Below, piece by piece: positions 9,730 to 18,064 of a DNA stretch of 64,000 nt; within the stretch, counting starts at the first letter, position 1; each line of letters begins with the position of its first letter. Source of the DNA: Actinopolyspora saharensis (GTDB taxonomy: Bacteria > Actinomycetota > Actinomycetes > Mycobacteriales > Pseudonocardiaceae). The notes under the pieces are model-generated. The model was not told the DNA's origin. It saw nothing but the letters and a program-made list of their open reading frames with translations, and ran no database searches. Location of the stretch: NCBI RefSeq assembly GCF_900100925.1, contig NZ_FNKO01000002.1, positions 806,001 through 870,000 on the forward strand, in the 5' to 3' direction. The translations under genes were made by a program, and so were the position numbers.

Positions 9730-10643
9730 CCGGGGCGACGCCCGCGAACGGTGGCCCCTCACCTGGTGCGCGCCCCGGTGGGATCCGGTCACCGCGCTTC
9801 GGGTACGGGACGAACGGATTCACCAACCACCGCCTGGCCGACGCGCTGGAGGTCCTGGCCGAGCAGGGCTACGCGGGAGTGGCCCTGACGCTCGACCACG
9901 ATCACCTGGACCCGTTCGCCCCGGAGCTGTCCGAGCGGGTCGAGCAGGTGCGCGCGCAGCTGCGCCGGCTGGGCCTGGCGGTCGTGGTGGAGACCGGTGC
10001 GCGCTACCTGCTCGACCCCCGGAACAAGCACCACCCAACGCTGCTGTCCGAACCGGGGTGGTCCGCACGCGTGGACCTGCTGCGACGCGCGGTGCGCATC
10101 GCCGCGCAGCTGTCCGCCGAGGCGGTCTCGTTCTGGAGCGGCACCAAACCGGCCGAGCTGGACGACGAGACCGCGGGGCTGCGGCTGCTGGAAGGCTGCT
10201 CGGCGGTGCTGGACACCGCCGAGCAGCACGGCGTCCCGCTCGGGTTCGAGCCGGAACCCGGGATGTTCGTCTCCGATCTGGACGGTTTCGAGTGGTTGCG
10301 GGCCGAACTCGGACGTCCGGAGCTGTTCGGGCTCACTCTCGACATCGGGCACTGCCGCTGCCTGGAACTGGACCCGGTGCCGCAGTGCGTGCGCCGCGCG
10401 GGCGACCGGCTGGTCCACGTCCAGATCGACGACATGTGCCGGGGAACCCACGAGCACCTCGAGTTCGGGGACGGCGAGATCGACTTCCCCCCGGTGCTGG
10501 CCGCGCTGGACGAGGTCGACTACCGGGGACTCGTCTCGGTGGAACTTCCGCGACACGGCCACGCCGCTCCCCGGGTCTCCCTGCGTTCGATCGACTTCCT
10601 GCGCGCAGCTGCTCTGCGCGCGGCGGCGGAGGTGAACACATGA
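9726..10643 (+). CDS. Sugar phosphate isomerase/epimerase-like TIM barrel of the ebo-type cluster
   Basis: The 305-residue protein begins with an unstructured 20-residue lead and then FGYGTNGFTNHRL, the first strand of an AP-endonuclease-2 TIM barrel. Metal-binding positions are visible as GFEPEPGMF, LDIGHCRC, HVQIDDMCRG and SVELPRHGH. It is distinct from the other two TIM barrels in the window. The start overlaps the eboC stop by four bases and the stop overlaps eboA in the same way, which argues for coupled expression at fixed stoichiometry. A role in isomerising the sugar or cyclitol product of the MIPS-like enzyme is plausible but inferred. Confidence 0.82.
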   Translation: MTGATPANGGPSPGARPGGIRSPRFGYGTNGFTNHRLADALEVLAEQGYAGVALTLDHDHLDPFAPELSERVEQVRAQLRRLGLAVVVETGARYLLDPRNKHHPTLLSEPGWSARVDLLRRAVRIAAQLSAEAVSFWSGTKPAELDDETAGLRLLEGCSAVLDTAEQHGVPLGFEPEPGMFVSDLDGFEWLRAELGRPELFGLTLDIGHCRCLELDPVPQCVRRAGDRLVHVQIDDMCRGTHEHLEFGDGEIDFPPVLAALDEVDYRGLVSVELPRHGHAAPRVSLRSIDFLRAAALRAAAEVNT

Positions 10644-11320
10644 CCGAGCTGTCCGGCACCGACGAGATACGCGGGGCTCTCCGAAGCAAGCTCTCCGTGA
10701 ACGGAGCGGCCTGGCTGGAGGAGGCCCTCCAGCGCACAGCGGTTCGGCAGGACGCCATCAGGGCCCTGTTCCCCGCCGCGGGGCGCAACTGCGGCCGCGG
10801 GGCGCTGGTCCACGGGACCGCGGCCGCACCGGAGGGCGGTCTGGACGACTGGACGGTCGACGACGGTGCTCGAGCGCTGCTGCTGGCGCGACTGCCGTTG
10901 CGCGGCCGTGAGCTGGGCGACGAGGTCGCGGGGCTGTACCGGCACGGCGACGCGGCGGAGAAGCGCGGCGTGCTGCGCGGGCTGAGCGCGCTGCCCGAGG
11001 AGCCGGAGCTGGTCCGCGCGGCGCTTCCGCTGGTGCGGGATGCGCTGCGCAGCAACGACACCCGCCTCATCGCCGCCGCGATGGGGCGGTTCGGAGCGCG
11101 CAACCTCGATGCGCACACCTACCGGCACGGCGTGCTCAAGTGCGTGTTCCTCGGGATCCCCCTGGGATCCGTGCACGGGCTGGAGGAACGCGCCGACGCC
11201 GAGCTCGCCCGCATGCTGACCGACCACGCCCGGGAACGCGCGGCCGCGGGCCGCGAGGTCCCTCCCGACGTGTGGCGGGTCGTGAACCCGAACGAGTCGA
11301 ATCCCCTCAGGGAGGCATGA
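10640..11320 (+). CDS. eboA: EboA domain protein
   Basis: The 226-residue helical protein is recognised by the EboA-type core LRSNDTRLIAAAMGRFGA followed by LDAHTYRHGVLKCVFLGIPL near residues 130-180. No enzymatic motif is visible. EboA proteins occur only with the other ebo genes and have no known biochemical activity. The arrangement (four-base overlap with the upstream gene, ATGA overlap with eboB) supports a structural or adaptor role within one complex. Start ATG 10640 is preceded by GGAGGTG, an excellent ribosome-binding site. Confidence 0.85.
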   Translation: MTELSGTDEIRGALRSKLSVNGAAWLEEALQRTAVRQDAIRALFPAAGRNCGRGALVHGTAAAPEGGLDDWTVDDGARALLLARLPLRGRELGDEVAGLYRHGDAAEKRGVLRGLSALPEEPELVRAALPLVRDALRSNDTRLIAAAMGRFGARNLDAHTYRHGVLKCVFLGIPLGSVHGLEERADAELARMLTDHARERAAAGREVPPDVWRVVNPNESNPLREA

Positions 11321-12177
11321 TGCGCGTCTTCGATCCGCACATCCACATGACGTCCCGCACCACCGACGACTACGACGCGATGCACCGGGCCGGGGTCCGC
11401 GCCCTGGTGGAACCCGCTTTCTGGGTCGGCCAGCCCCGCACCTCGGCGGCGACGTTCGTGGACTACTTCGACGGGCTCGTGGGCTGGGAGCCGTTCCGCG
11501 CCGCGCAGTACGGGATCGCACATCACTGCGCCATCGGCCTCAACCCGAAGGAGGCCAACGATCCGCGCTGCCGGGAGGTGCTGGAGGTCCTGCCGCGGTA
11601 CCTCGCCAAGGACGGGGTCGTGGCCGTCGGCGAACTCGGCTACGACTCCATGACCGAGGCGGAGGACGAGGTCTTCGCCGCCCAGCTCGCGCTGGCCCGG
11701 CAGGAGGAGCTGCCGGTGCTGGTGCACACGCCGCATCGCGACAAGGTGGCGGGCACGCGCCGCAGCCTCGACGTGGTCCGCGAGTCCGGCATCCCGCCCG
11801 AGCGCGTCGTCGTCGACCACCTCAACGAGGTGACGGTGTCCCTGGTCGCCGACTCCGGGTGCTGGATGGGGTTCTCGATCTACCCGGACACCAAGATGGA
11901 CGAGGACCGGATGGTCCGGCTGCTCCGGGAGCACGGCACCGAAGGGGTGCTTATCAACTCCGCGGCGGACTGGGGCAGGAGCGACCCGCTGAAGACGATC
12001 AAGACGGCCAGCGCGATGCTGGCGGCGGGGTTCGACCAGTCCGCTGTGGACTCGGTCTTCTGGGACAACCCGGTGCGCTTCTACGGGCGGAGCGGGCGGC
12101 TGGAGCTCGACGTCGAGGCCCCCTCCCGGCAGGGGGCGACTTTCGCGGGAAACACCATCGAGCGCGGAAGCCGGTGA
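11317..12177 (+). CDS. eboB: TatD family metal-dependent hydrolase, EboB type
   Basis: The 286-residue TIM-barrel amidohydrolase of the TatD family has the N-terminal metal motif DPHIHM, a middle GELGYDSMTEAE strand with a Glu ligand, VHTPHR with a His ligand, and VVDHLNE with a further His ligand. The usual late Asp is represented near INSAADWG. TatD enzymes hydrolyse phosphodiesters or amides. In ebo clusters the true substrate is unknown and is probably a small metabolite. The start overlaps the eboA stop (ATGA, after GGGAGG); ATG 11320 is an alternative. Confidence 0.86.
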   Translation: MMRVFDPHIHMTSRTTDDYDAMHRAGVRALVEPAFWVGQPRTSAATFVDYFDGLVGWEPFRAAQYGIAHHCAIGLNPKEANDPRCREVLEVLPRYLAKDGVVAVGELGYDSMTEAEDEVFAAQLALARQEELPVLVHTPHRDKVAGTRRSLDVVRESGIPPERVVVDHLNEVTVSLVADSGCWMGFSIYPDTKMDEDRMVRLLREHGTEGVLINSAADWGRSDPLKTIKTASAMLAAGFDQSAVDSVFWDNPVRFYGRSGRLELDVEAPSRQGATFAGNTIERGSR

Positions 12178-12181
12178 CGCC

Positions 12182-13345
12182 ATGCGATTCCTGCACCGTG
12201 ACGGCTCGGTCGTGCACCTGGCCTACTGCACCAACGTCCACCCCGCCGAGGACCTCGACGGAATCATCGCGCAGCTCGACCGGTACGCCGTTCCGATCCG
12301 GGAGCGGCTCGGCGCGGACCGGCTCGGGCTCGGTCTGTGGCTGCCCCGCGAGGTGGCGCGGCTGCTCACCGAGAGCACCGCTGCGCTGGAAGAGCTGCGC
12401 CGCGCGCTGACGCGGCGGCACCTGGAGGTGGTCACGCTCAACGGATTCCCGTACGGCGGGTTCCACGACCCGGTGGTCAAGCACGCGGTGTACCGGCCGG
12501 ACTGGTCCGAGCGCTCCAGGCTGGAATACACCCTCGAGCTCGCCCGCGTCCTCGTCGAGCTGCTGCCCGCGGACGTGACCGAGGGCAGCGTCTCCACGCT
12601 GCCGCTGGGGCTGCGGGACACGTGGGCCGAGCACGCGCGCTCGGCCGCTTCCGGGCACCTGGCGGAGCTGTCGGCGGGGCTGGCGGAGCTCGCGCGGCGA
12701 ACGGGGCGGTCGGTCCGGGTCGGGTTCGAACCGGAACCCGGCTGCGTGCTGGAAACGACCGACGACGCGGTGAGCCTCCTGCGCGGCATCGACCCGGCCC
12801 GCATCGGGGTGTGCCTGGACGCCTGCCACCTGGCCGTGGCGTTCGAGCGGCCGAGCCGGGCGCTGGCCGAGCTGCGCGCGGCCGGGATTCCCGTGGTCAA
12901 GACGCAGGCCTCCTGCGCCCTGCACGCCCAGGAGCCGTGCTCGCCCGCGACGCGGAGGGCGCTGGAGAGCTTCACCGAACAGCGGTTCCTGCACCAGACC
13001 CGCGCGGCAGCGGGCGGCGCCCTCCGCGGTGTGGACGACCTGGACCGCGCGCTCGCCGGAGAGCTCGCGGACGGAGGGCCGTGGCGCGTGCACTTCCACA
13101 CCCCGCTGCACACCGCTCCCCGGCACCCGCTGACGAGCACCCGCGAGGTGCTCACCGACGCCCTGGCCGAACTGCTGGCGGGCGGGCACGCCCGCACCAA
13201 CCACGTCGAGGTGGAGACCTACACCTGGGACGTGCTGCCGGAGCGGGACCGCCAGGCCGGAGGGGTGGTGCCGGGAACGGCCGCTGAGCTCGCCTGGACC
13301 CGCGCACGACTGCTCGAACTCGGACTCACGGAGATCGAACGATGA
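12182..13345 (+). CDS. eboE: Metabolite traffic protein EboE
   Basis: The 387-residue protein matches EboE-type sequences, a divergent TIM-barrel family near AP-endonuclease-2/xylose isomerase. Typical parts are the AYCTNVHPAEDL segment near the start, LNGFPYGGFHDPVVKHAVYRPDW, GFEPEPGC, a VCLDACHLAV strand and a late VEVETYTWDVLP motif. His, Asp and Glu at these positions probably bind metal. It starts four bases after the eboB stop and overlaps eboF by four bases. In cyanobacteria ebo genes are needed for moving a scytonemin precursor to the periplasm; here the cargo is unknown. Confidence 0.86.
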   Translation: MRFLHRDGSVVHLAYCTNVHPAEDLDGIIAQLDRYAVPIRERLGADRLGLGLWLPREVARLLTESTAALEELRRALTRRHLEVVTLNGFPYGGFHDPVVKHAVYRPDWSERSRLEYTLELARVLVELLPADVTEGSVSTLPLGLRDTWAEHARSAASGHLAELSAGLAELARRTGRSVRVGFEPEPGCVLETTDDAVSLLRGIDPARIGVCLDACHLAVAFERPSRALAELRAAGIPVVKTQASCALHAQEPCSPATRRALESFTEQRFLHQTRAAAGGALRGVDDLDRALAGELADGGPWRVHFHTPLHTAPRHPLTSTREVLTDALAELLAGGHARTNHVEVETYTWDVLPERDRQAGGVVPGTAAELAWTRARLLELGLTEIER

Positions 13346-14751
13346 AGGATTCCGCACGACCGCGCAAACCGGTCCTGCTGCTCGACGTGGTGGGCATGAC
13401 CCCGGCGCTGCTGGAGCACATGCCCAACCTGCGCGCGATCGCGACCGAGGGGTTCCGAGCCGAGCTGGGAACCGTGTTCCCCGCCGTCACCTGCCCCGTC
13501 CAGTCCAGCCTGCTCACCGGGCGCCACCCCGGTGAGCACGGCATCGTGGGAAACGGGTGGTACTTCCGGGACATCGGCGAGGTGTTCTTCTGGCGCCAGC
13601 ACAACGGGCTGGTCCAGGGGGAGAAGGTCTGGCAGGCGGCGCGGGAGCTGGCTCCGGACCACCGCACCAGCAACATCTGCTGGTGGTACGCGATGGGCAT
13701 GGACACCGACGAGACGGTCACTCCCCGCCCGATCTACCACGCGGACGGGCGCAAGTCCCCCGACTGCTACACCCGACCCGCCGAACTGCGCGACGAGCTC
13801 ACCGCCGAGTTCGGGACGTTCCCGCTGTTCAACTACTGGGGTCCGACCGCGTCGCTGGCCTCGTCCCGCTGGATCGCGGACGCCACCCGGCACGTGATGA
13901 GCACCCGGAACTCCGATCTGACCATGGCCTACGTCCCGCACCTGGACTACGACCTGCAGCGCCACGGCCCGGACAGTCCGCAGGCGGCGCGCGCCGCGCG
14001 GGAAGTGGACGGTGTCCTGGAGCCGCTGCTGCGACACGCCCGCGAGCAGGGGGTTTCCGTGGTGGCCCTGTCCGAGTACGGGATCACCCCGGTCGACCGC
14101 CCCGTCGACGTCAACCGCGCCCTGCGCGGCGAGGGGCTGTTGAACGTGCACACCCAGGCCGGGATGGAGTACCTGGATCCGTGGAGTTCGCGGGCCTTCG
14201 CCGTGGCCGACCACCAGGTCGCGCACGTCTACGTCAACGACCCCGGTGATCTGCGGCGGACGCGGGAAGTCGTCTCGGCCCTGCCCGGAGTGGACGAGGT
14301 GCTCGACTCCGAGGGCAAGGCGCGGTACGGGATCGCCCACCAGCGCGCGGGCGACCTCGTCGCGATAGCGGAACCGAACGCCTGGTTCACCTACTACTAC
14401 TGGCTCGACGACGAGCGAGCGCCCGACTTCGCCACCCACGTGGAGATCCACCGCAAACCGGGCTACGACCCGGCCGAACTGTTCATGGACCCGCGGGACC
14501 GCTGGGTCCGGCTGCGGGCCGCGGCGGCGGTCGCCCGCAAGAAGATCGGCCTGCGCTACCGGATGAACGTCGTGCCGCTGGACCCGACACCGGTGCGGGG
14601 AAGCCACGGCAGGCTGCCGGACCGCCCCCGGGACGGTCCGGTGCTGTTGTGCTCCGACCCGGCGTTGGCGCGGCAGCGCTACCACGCCACGGAGGTCAAG
14701 GACCTGTTGCTGCGGCTGTCCGGTCTCGACCGGGCCGTCGCGGCGAACTGA
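13342..14751 (+). CDS. eboF: Alkaline phosphatase superfamily phosphodiesterase, EboF type
   Basis: The 469-residue member of the alkaline phosphatase/nucleotide pyrophosphatase superfamily has metal and nucleophile positions at LLLDVVGMT, FPAVTCPVQSSLLTGRHPGEHGI (Thr nucleophile in AVTCPVQ), YVPHLDYDLQRHG, LSEYGITPV and ADHQVAHVYV. No signal peptide is visible, so it is predicted to be cytoplasmic. Such enzymes cleave phosphodiesters or phosphonates, possibly freeing the cluster's sugar-phosphate or prenyl-linked product. It is the last of seven overlapping or nearly touching genes; 30 bases separate it from the next. Confidence 0.85.
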   Translation: MKDSARPRKPVLLLDVVGMTPALLEHMPNLRAIATEGFRAELGTVFPAVTCPVQSSLLTGRHPGEHGIVGNGWYFRDIGEVFFWRQHNGLVQGEKVWQAARELAPDHRTSNICWWYAMGMDTDETVTPRPIYHADGRKSPDCYTRPAELRDELTAEFGTFPLFNYWGPTASLASSRWIADATRHVMSTRNSDLTMAYVPHLDYDLQRHGPDSPQAARAAREVDGVLEPLLRHAREQGVSVVALSEYGITPVDRPVDVNRALRGEGLLNVHTQAGMEYLDPWSSRAFAVADHQVAHVYVNDPGDLRRTREVVSALPGVDEVLDSEGKARYGIAHQRAGDLVAIAEPNAWFTYYYWLDDERAPDFATHVEIHRKPGYDPAELFMDPRDRWVRLRAAAAVARKKIGLRYRMNVVPLDPTPVRGSHGRLPDRPRDGPVLLCSDPALARQRYHATEVKDLLLRLSGLDRAVAAN

Positions 14752-14781
14752 CCACCAACTCGATCCAGGAAGGAACGGAAC

Positions 14782-15789
14782 ATGGCACGACCGATCACGC
14801 TGTTCACCGGTCAGTGGGCCGATCTGCCCTTCGAGGAGGTCGCTCGGCTGGCCTCGGAGTGGGGCTACGACGGCCTGGAGATCGCCTGCTGGGGAGACCA
14901 CTTCGAAGTGGACAGGGCCCTGGAGGACGACAGCTACGTGCGGCGCAAGCAGGACGTGCTCGACAAGCACAACCTGAGGGCCTGGACGCTGTCCAACCAC
15001 CTCCTGGGGCAGGCCACCTGCGACTACCCGATCGACGAACGCCACCGCAACATCCTGCCCGCCGAGATCTGGGGAGACGGGGATCCCGAGGGGGTGCGCG
15101 AGCGGGCCGCCGAACGGATGCGCGACACGGCACGAGCCGCGGCCGAGTTCGGGGTGGACACGGTGGTCGGGTTCACCGGTTCGCCCATCTGGTACACGGT
15201 AGCGATGTTCCCGCCCACCCCGGACGAGATGATCCAGCGCGGCTACCGCGAGTTCGCCGACCGCTGGAACCCCATTCTCGACGTCTTCGACGAGTGCGGG
15301 GTCCGCTTCGCGCTCGAAGTGCACCCCAGCGAGATCGCCTACGACTACTGGACGACGGTCCGCACCTTGGAAGCGGTGGGGCACCGCTCCGCGCTGGGGT
15401 TGAACTTCGACCCCTCGCACTACGTCTGGCAGGGCTTCGACCCGGTCACCTTCCTGTGGGACTTCCGCGACCGCATCCTGCACGTGGACTGCAAGGAGGC
15501 CCGCATGGGCACGAGCGACGGGCGCAGCGGAGTGCTCGGCTCGCACCTGCCGTGGGGCGATCCGCGGCGCGGGTGGGACTTCGTCTCCACCGGACACGGA
15601 CACGTCCCCTGGGAGGACTGCTTCCGCGCGCTCAACGCGATCGGCTACGACGGCCCGATCTCCATCGAGTGGGAGGACGCGGGCATGGACCGGATGGAGG
15701 GGGCTCCGGAGGCGCTGGAGTTCGTGCGCAGGCTGAACTTCACCCCGCCCTCGACGGCTTTCGACTCCGCCTTCGGCTCGGGGGGCTGA
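14782..15789 (+). CDS. Sugar phosphate isomerase/epimerase-like TIM barrel
   Basis: The 335-residue AP-endonuclease-2-type TIM barrel has [35 protein letters not shown] at its start, a [15 protein letters not shown] strand with a Glu ligand, [10 protein letters not shown] with Asp and His, HVDCKEARM and a late [11 protein letters not shown]. The strong AGGAAGGAA ribosome site at 14768-14776 indicates ATG 14782. Proteins of this type often epimerise or isomerise keto sugars or inosose. It lacks a signal peptide, unlike the exported copy at 2181. It probably belongs to the ebo-type operon, since no promoter or terminator separates it from eboF. Confidence 0.86.
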   Translation: MARPITLFTGQWADLPFEEVARLASEWGYDGLEIACWGDHFEVDRALEDDSYVRRKQDVLDKHNLRAWTLSNHLLGQATCDYPIDERHRNILPAEIWGDGDPEGVRERAAERMRDTARAAAEFGVDTVVGFTGSPIWYTVAMFPPTPDEMIQRGYREFADRWNPILDVFDECGVRFALEVHPSEIAYDYWTTVRTLEAVGHRSALGLNFDPSHYVWQGFDPVTFLWDFRDRILHVDCKEARMGTSDGRSGVLGSHLPWGDPRRGWDFVSTGHGHVPWEDCFRALNAIGYDGPISIEWEDAGMDRMEGAPEALEFVRRLNFTPPSTAFDSAFGSGG

Positions 15790-15891
15790 GCCGGCCCCGG
15801 GGGCGGGCACCGCTCGGGAGGAGCGGACCGGCTCAGCCGTCGGTGCGGACGGCACCGGGACGGCCTCCCGAGCGCCCGGGCTTGCCGGGCG
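15784..15891. terminator. Nested inverted repeats between convergent genes (no gene in 15790-16164)
   Basis: The 375-base gap between the convergent TIM-barrel and LysR genes has no convincing gene. It carries three inverted repeats: arms 15784-15794 with 15828-15838, arms 15811-15821 with 15864-15874, and arms 15873-15879 with 15885-15891. The first two arm pairs interlock, so two alternative structures are possible. The most likely role is bidirectional termination. The remaining 15892-16164 shows nothing recognisable. Confidence 0.55.
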
Positions 15892-16164
15892 AACTCCAGG
15901 AAGGGCGCTACGCCCCCGTGGGGCAGGTGTTCGCGCACGGTTCGGTGCGCGCGATGGAGCGCACGCACCTGCCTGCCTCGGCGCGGACCCCGCCCGCGGC
16001 TCCCTCGAGCTCGCCGGAACCGTTCCGCGAGCGCACCAACCCGAGTCCCCCAGTTCGCCTCGTCGCGTTGGCCGTGGAAGCTCCGCAGTGGACGCAGTGG
16101 CTGCGGAGAGCTCGCCGAGGTGGAGGCCCACGTGGTCGAGACCGGTGCGAAACCGGCCAAGCCA

Positions 16165-17097
16165 TCACTGGCGCGAGCGCTCGTGGAGCGAACGACGTAC
16201 TCCGGGGCAGAGTTTCCGCGTCGTGTCCAGGAACGCAGCCAGAGCAGGTGACCTGTCGTCCGCGCGAAACGAAAGCACCAGCTCGGGCAGCTCCACGCGC
16301 GGTTCGACGTCGCAGACCCAGGTGCCCGCTCGCGCGGCCGCACGCATGCGGGCCGGGCCGAGACCGACGCCCACTCCGCAAGCGGCCAGCCCGATGATGG
16401 TGTGGAGGTCCCGTGCTTCGGTCACCGCACCCGCCCCCGGGGCCGCGTCGCCCAGCAACTCCCGCAACCGCGCGATGGTCGCAGGCTCCTCGGCCTCCGG
16501 CGCCACGATCAGCTGCTGGTGCTTGAGCTGCTCCACGCTGACTTTCGCCTGGCCGGCGTAGGGATGCGCGGAACCGACCACGGCGACCAGGTGATCGCGG
16601 TCGACCGCAACCGACACCAGCCCCTCCGCACCGACCCCTCTGGGCACGCCGCGAGTGATCGTCACATCCAGTTCCCCGTCGATCAGCGCGGCGGCACTGC
16701 TGGCCGTGGACATCTCGTGCAGTTCCAGCCGCACGTCCGGGCGATCTCGACGGAACCGACCCAGCACCGAGGGCAACAGCTCCAGCAGCGCGGAGCCGAT
16801 GAACCCCATCCGCAACTGGCCGGTCTCGCCCCGGGCTGCTCGACCCGCTTCGGTGGCGGCGGTCGACATCTCGCACAACGCGCGACGCGCCCTGGTCAGA
16901 AACACCTCGCCCGCGGCCGTCGGCCACACCCCGTGCGCGGTGCGGTCGAACAACCGGACCTCGAGTTCCCGTTCCAGCGCCGCGATCTGCTTGGACAGCG
17001 GTGGCTGCGCGATGGCGAGGGCCGCCGCGGCACGACCGAAGTGCCGGTGCTCGGCCAGCGCGAGGGCGTAACGCAGGTGACGTTTCTCCATACCCAT
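16165..17097 (-). CDS. LysR family transcriptional regulator
   Basis: The protein is about 310 residues long. The N-terminal winged helix reads LRYALALAEHRHFGRAAAALAIAQPPLSKQIAALERELEVRLFDR, and a LysR substrate-binding domain (GQLRMGFIGSALLELLP, VGLGPARM) follows. It is divergent from the hydrolase-MFS pair at 17201, so it probably controls that promoter region (17098-17200) in response to a small effector. ATG 17097 is chosen because LysR proteins usually begin just before the first helix; ATG 17124 would add nine residues without a visible ribosome site. The effector is unknown. Confidence 0.88.
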   Translation of the reverse strand: MGMEKRHLRYALALAEHRHFGRAAAALAIAQPPLSKQIAALERELEVRLFDRTAHGVWPTAAGEVFLTRARRALCEMSTAATEAGRAARGETGQLRMGFIGSALLELLPSVLGRFRRDRPDVRLELHEMSTASSAAALIDGELDVTITRGVPRGVGAEGLVSVAVDRDHLVAVVGSAHPYAGQAKVSVEQLKHQQLIVAPEAEEPATIARLRELLGDAAPGAGAVTEARDLHTIIGLAACGVGVGLGPARMRAAARAGTWVCDVEPRVELPELVLSFRADDRSPALAAFLDTTRKLCPGVRRSLHERSRQ

Positions 17098-17200
17098 CGC
17101 AACGCTCGCCTCGTCGATTTTCATGCCGGAGGGGTATAAGAACCCGATGTGTGGGATATCGCGAGTGCGAGCCATGTCGTCCGCCTGCTGCTCTGAAGCC

Positions 17201-18064
17201 ATGAGCACTTCGACTCCCTCCCCGATCAGCACGACGGACACGGTGTTCGTGCTGGTGCACGGCGCCTGGCACTCCTCCGCGCAGTGGGCCCACACCCAAC
17301 GTGCCCTCGCCGAGCTCGGCGCGAGCAGCGTCGCTGTCGACCTGCCGGGCCACGGCCTCGCCGCCCCGCTGCCCTCCGGCTACCTCGATGGCGACCAACC
17401 CCGCCTCGACACCGAGCCCTCCGCGCTGGCCGGGCTGTCCCTGAACGAGTGCGCCGAGACGATCCTGTCCACCTTGCGGGCGGTACGACGGCACCGCAAC
17501 GTCGTGCTCGTCGCGCACAGCGCGGGCGGCGCACCGGCATCACTGGCCGCCGAGCTGGCTCCCGAACTCGTGGATCGCATGGTCTACCTCTCGGCCTTCT
17601 GCCCGGCCGGCCGTCCTCGGTTCATCGATTACCTCGACGCCCCGGAGCAGACCGACACCGCGCGCGGAAGGGCCCTGTCCGTTGGCGACGCCGCGGCTCT
17701 CGGGGCGATCCGGATCAACCCGCTGTCCCGCGACCCGGAATACGTCGAGGAACTGCGGCTGACGCACTACACCGACACTCCCGCCGAGGAGTTCGATCGC
17801 TGGCGGCTGGCCCTCAGTCCCGACCTGCCGATCGCGATCCCGAGCACCCCGGTCGCCCTCACCCGGCAACGGTGGGGACGCATTCCGCGCACGTTCATCC
17901 GGTGTGCCGCGGACCTCGCGTCCACACCGGCCATGCAGGACCTCATGATCGCCGAAGCCGATTCGGCCGTACCGGACAACCCATTCACCGTGCGCAGCAT
18001 GCCGGGCGGTCACTCACCATTCGCCGCCCGCCCCACCGAGCTCGCCACGGTGCTCGCACGATGA
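17201..18064 (+). CDS. Alpha/beta fold hydrolase
   Basis: The 287-residue alpha/beta hydrolase shows the oxyanion segment LVHGAWHSS near residue 15, the nucleophile elbow VAHSAGG (Ser at about residue 110) and the catalytic His in the C-terminal PGGHSPF. It resembles small esterases annotated as salicylate-esterase/EstC-like. ATG 17201 gives a normal N terminus; ATG 17174 is an alternative in the same frame. Its stop overlaps the MFS start (ATGA), so the two are coupled, and the divergent LysR gene probably regulates both. A detoxification pair (hydrolyse, export) is inferred. Confidence 0.85.
   Translation: MSTSTPSPISTTDTVFVLVHGAWHSSAQWAHTQRALAELGASSVAVDLPGHGLAAPLPSGYLDGDQPRLDTEPSALAGLSLNECAETILSTLRAVRRHRNVVLVAHSAGGAPASLAAELAPELVDRMVYLSAFCPAGRPRFIDYLDAPEQTDTARGRALSVGDAAALGAIRINPLSRDPEYVEELRLTHYTDTPAEEFDRWRLALSPDLPIAIPSTPVALTRQRWGRIPRTFIRCAADLASTPAMQDLMIAEADSAVPDNPFTVRSMPGGHSPFAARPTELATVLAR

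Noticed and set aside
13219..16131. Long minus-strand frame opposite eboF and the TIM-barrel gene
   Set aside because: Shadow frame without domains; the overlapping plus-strand genes are recognised.
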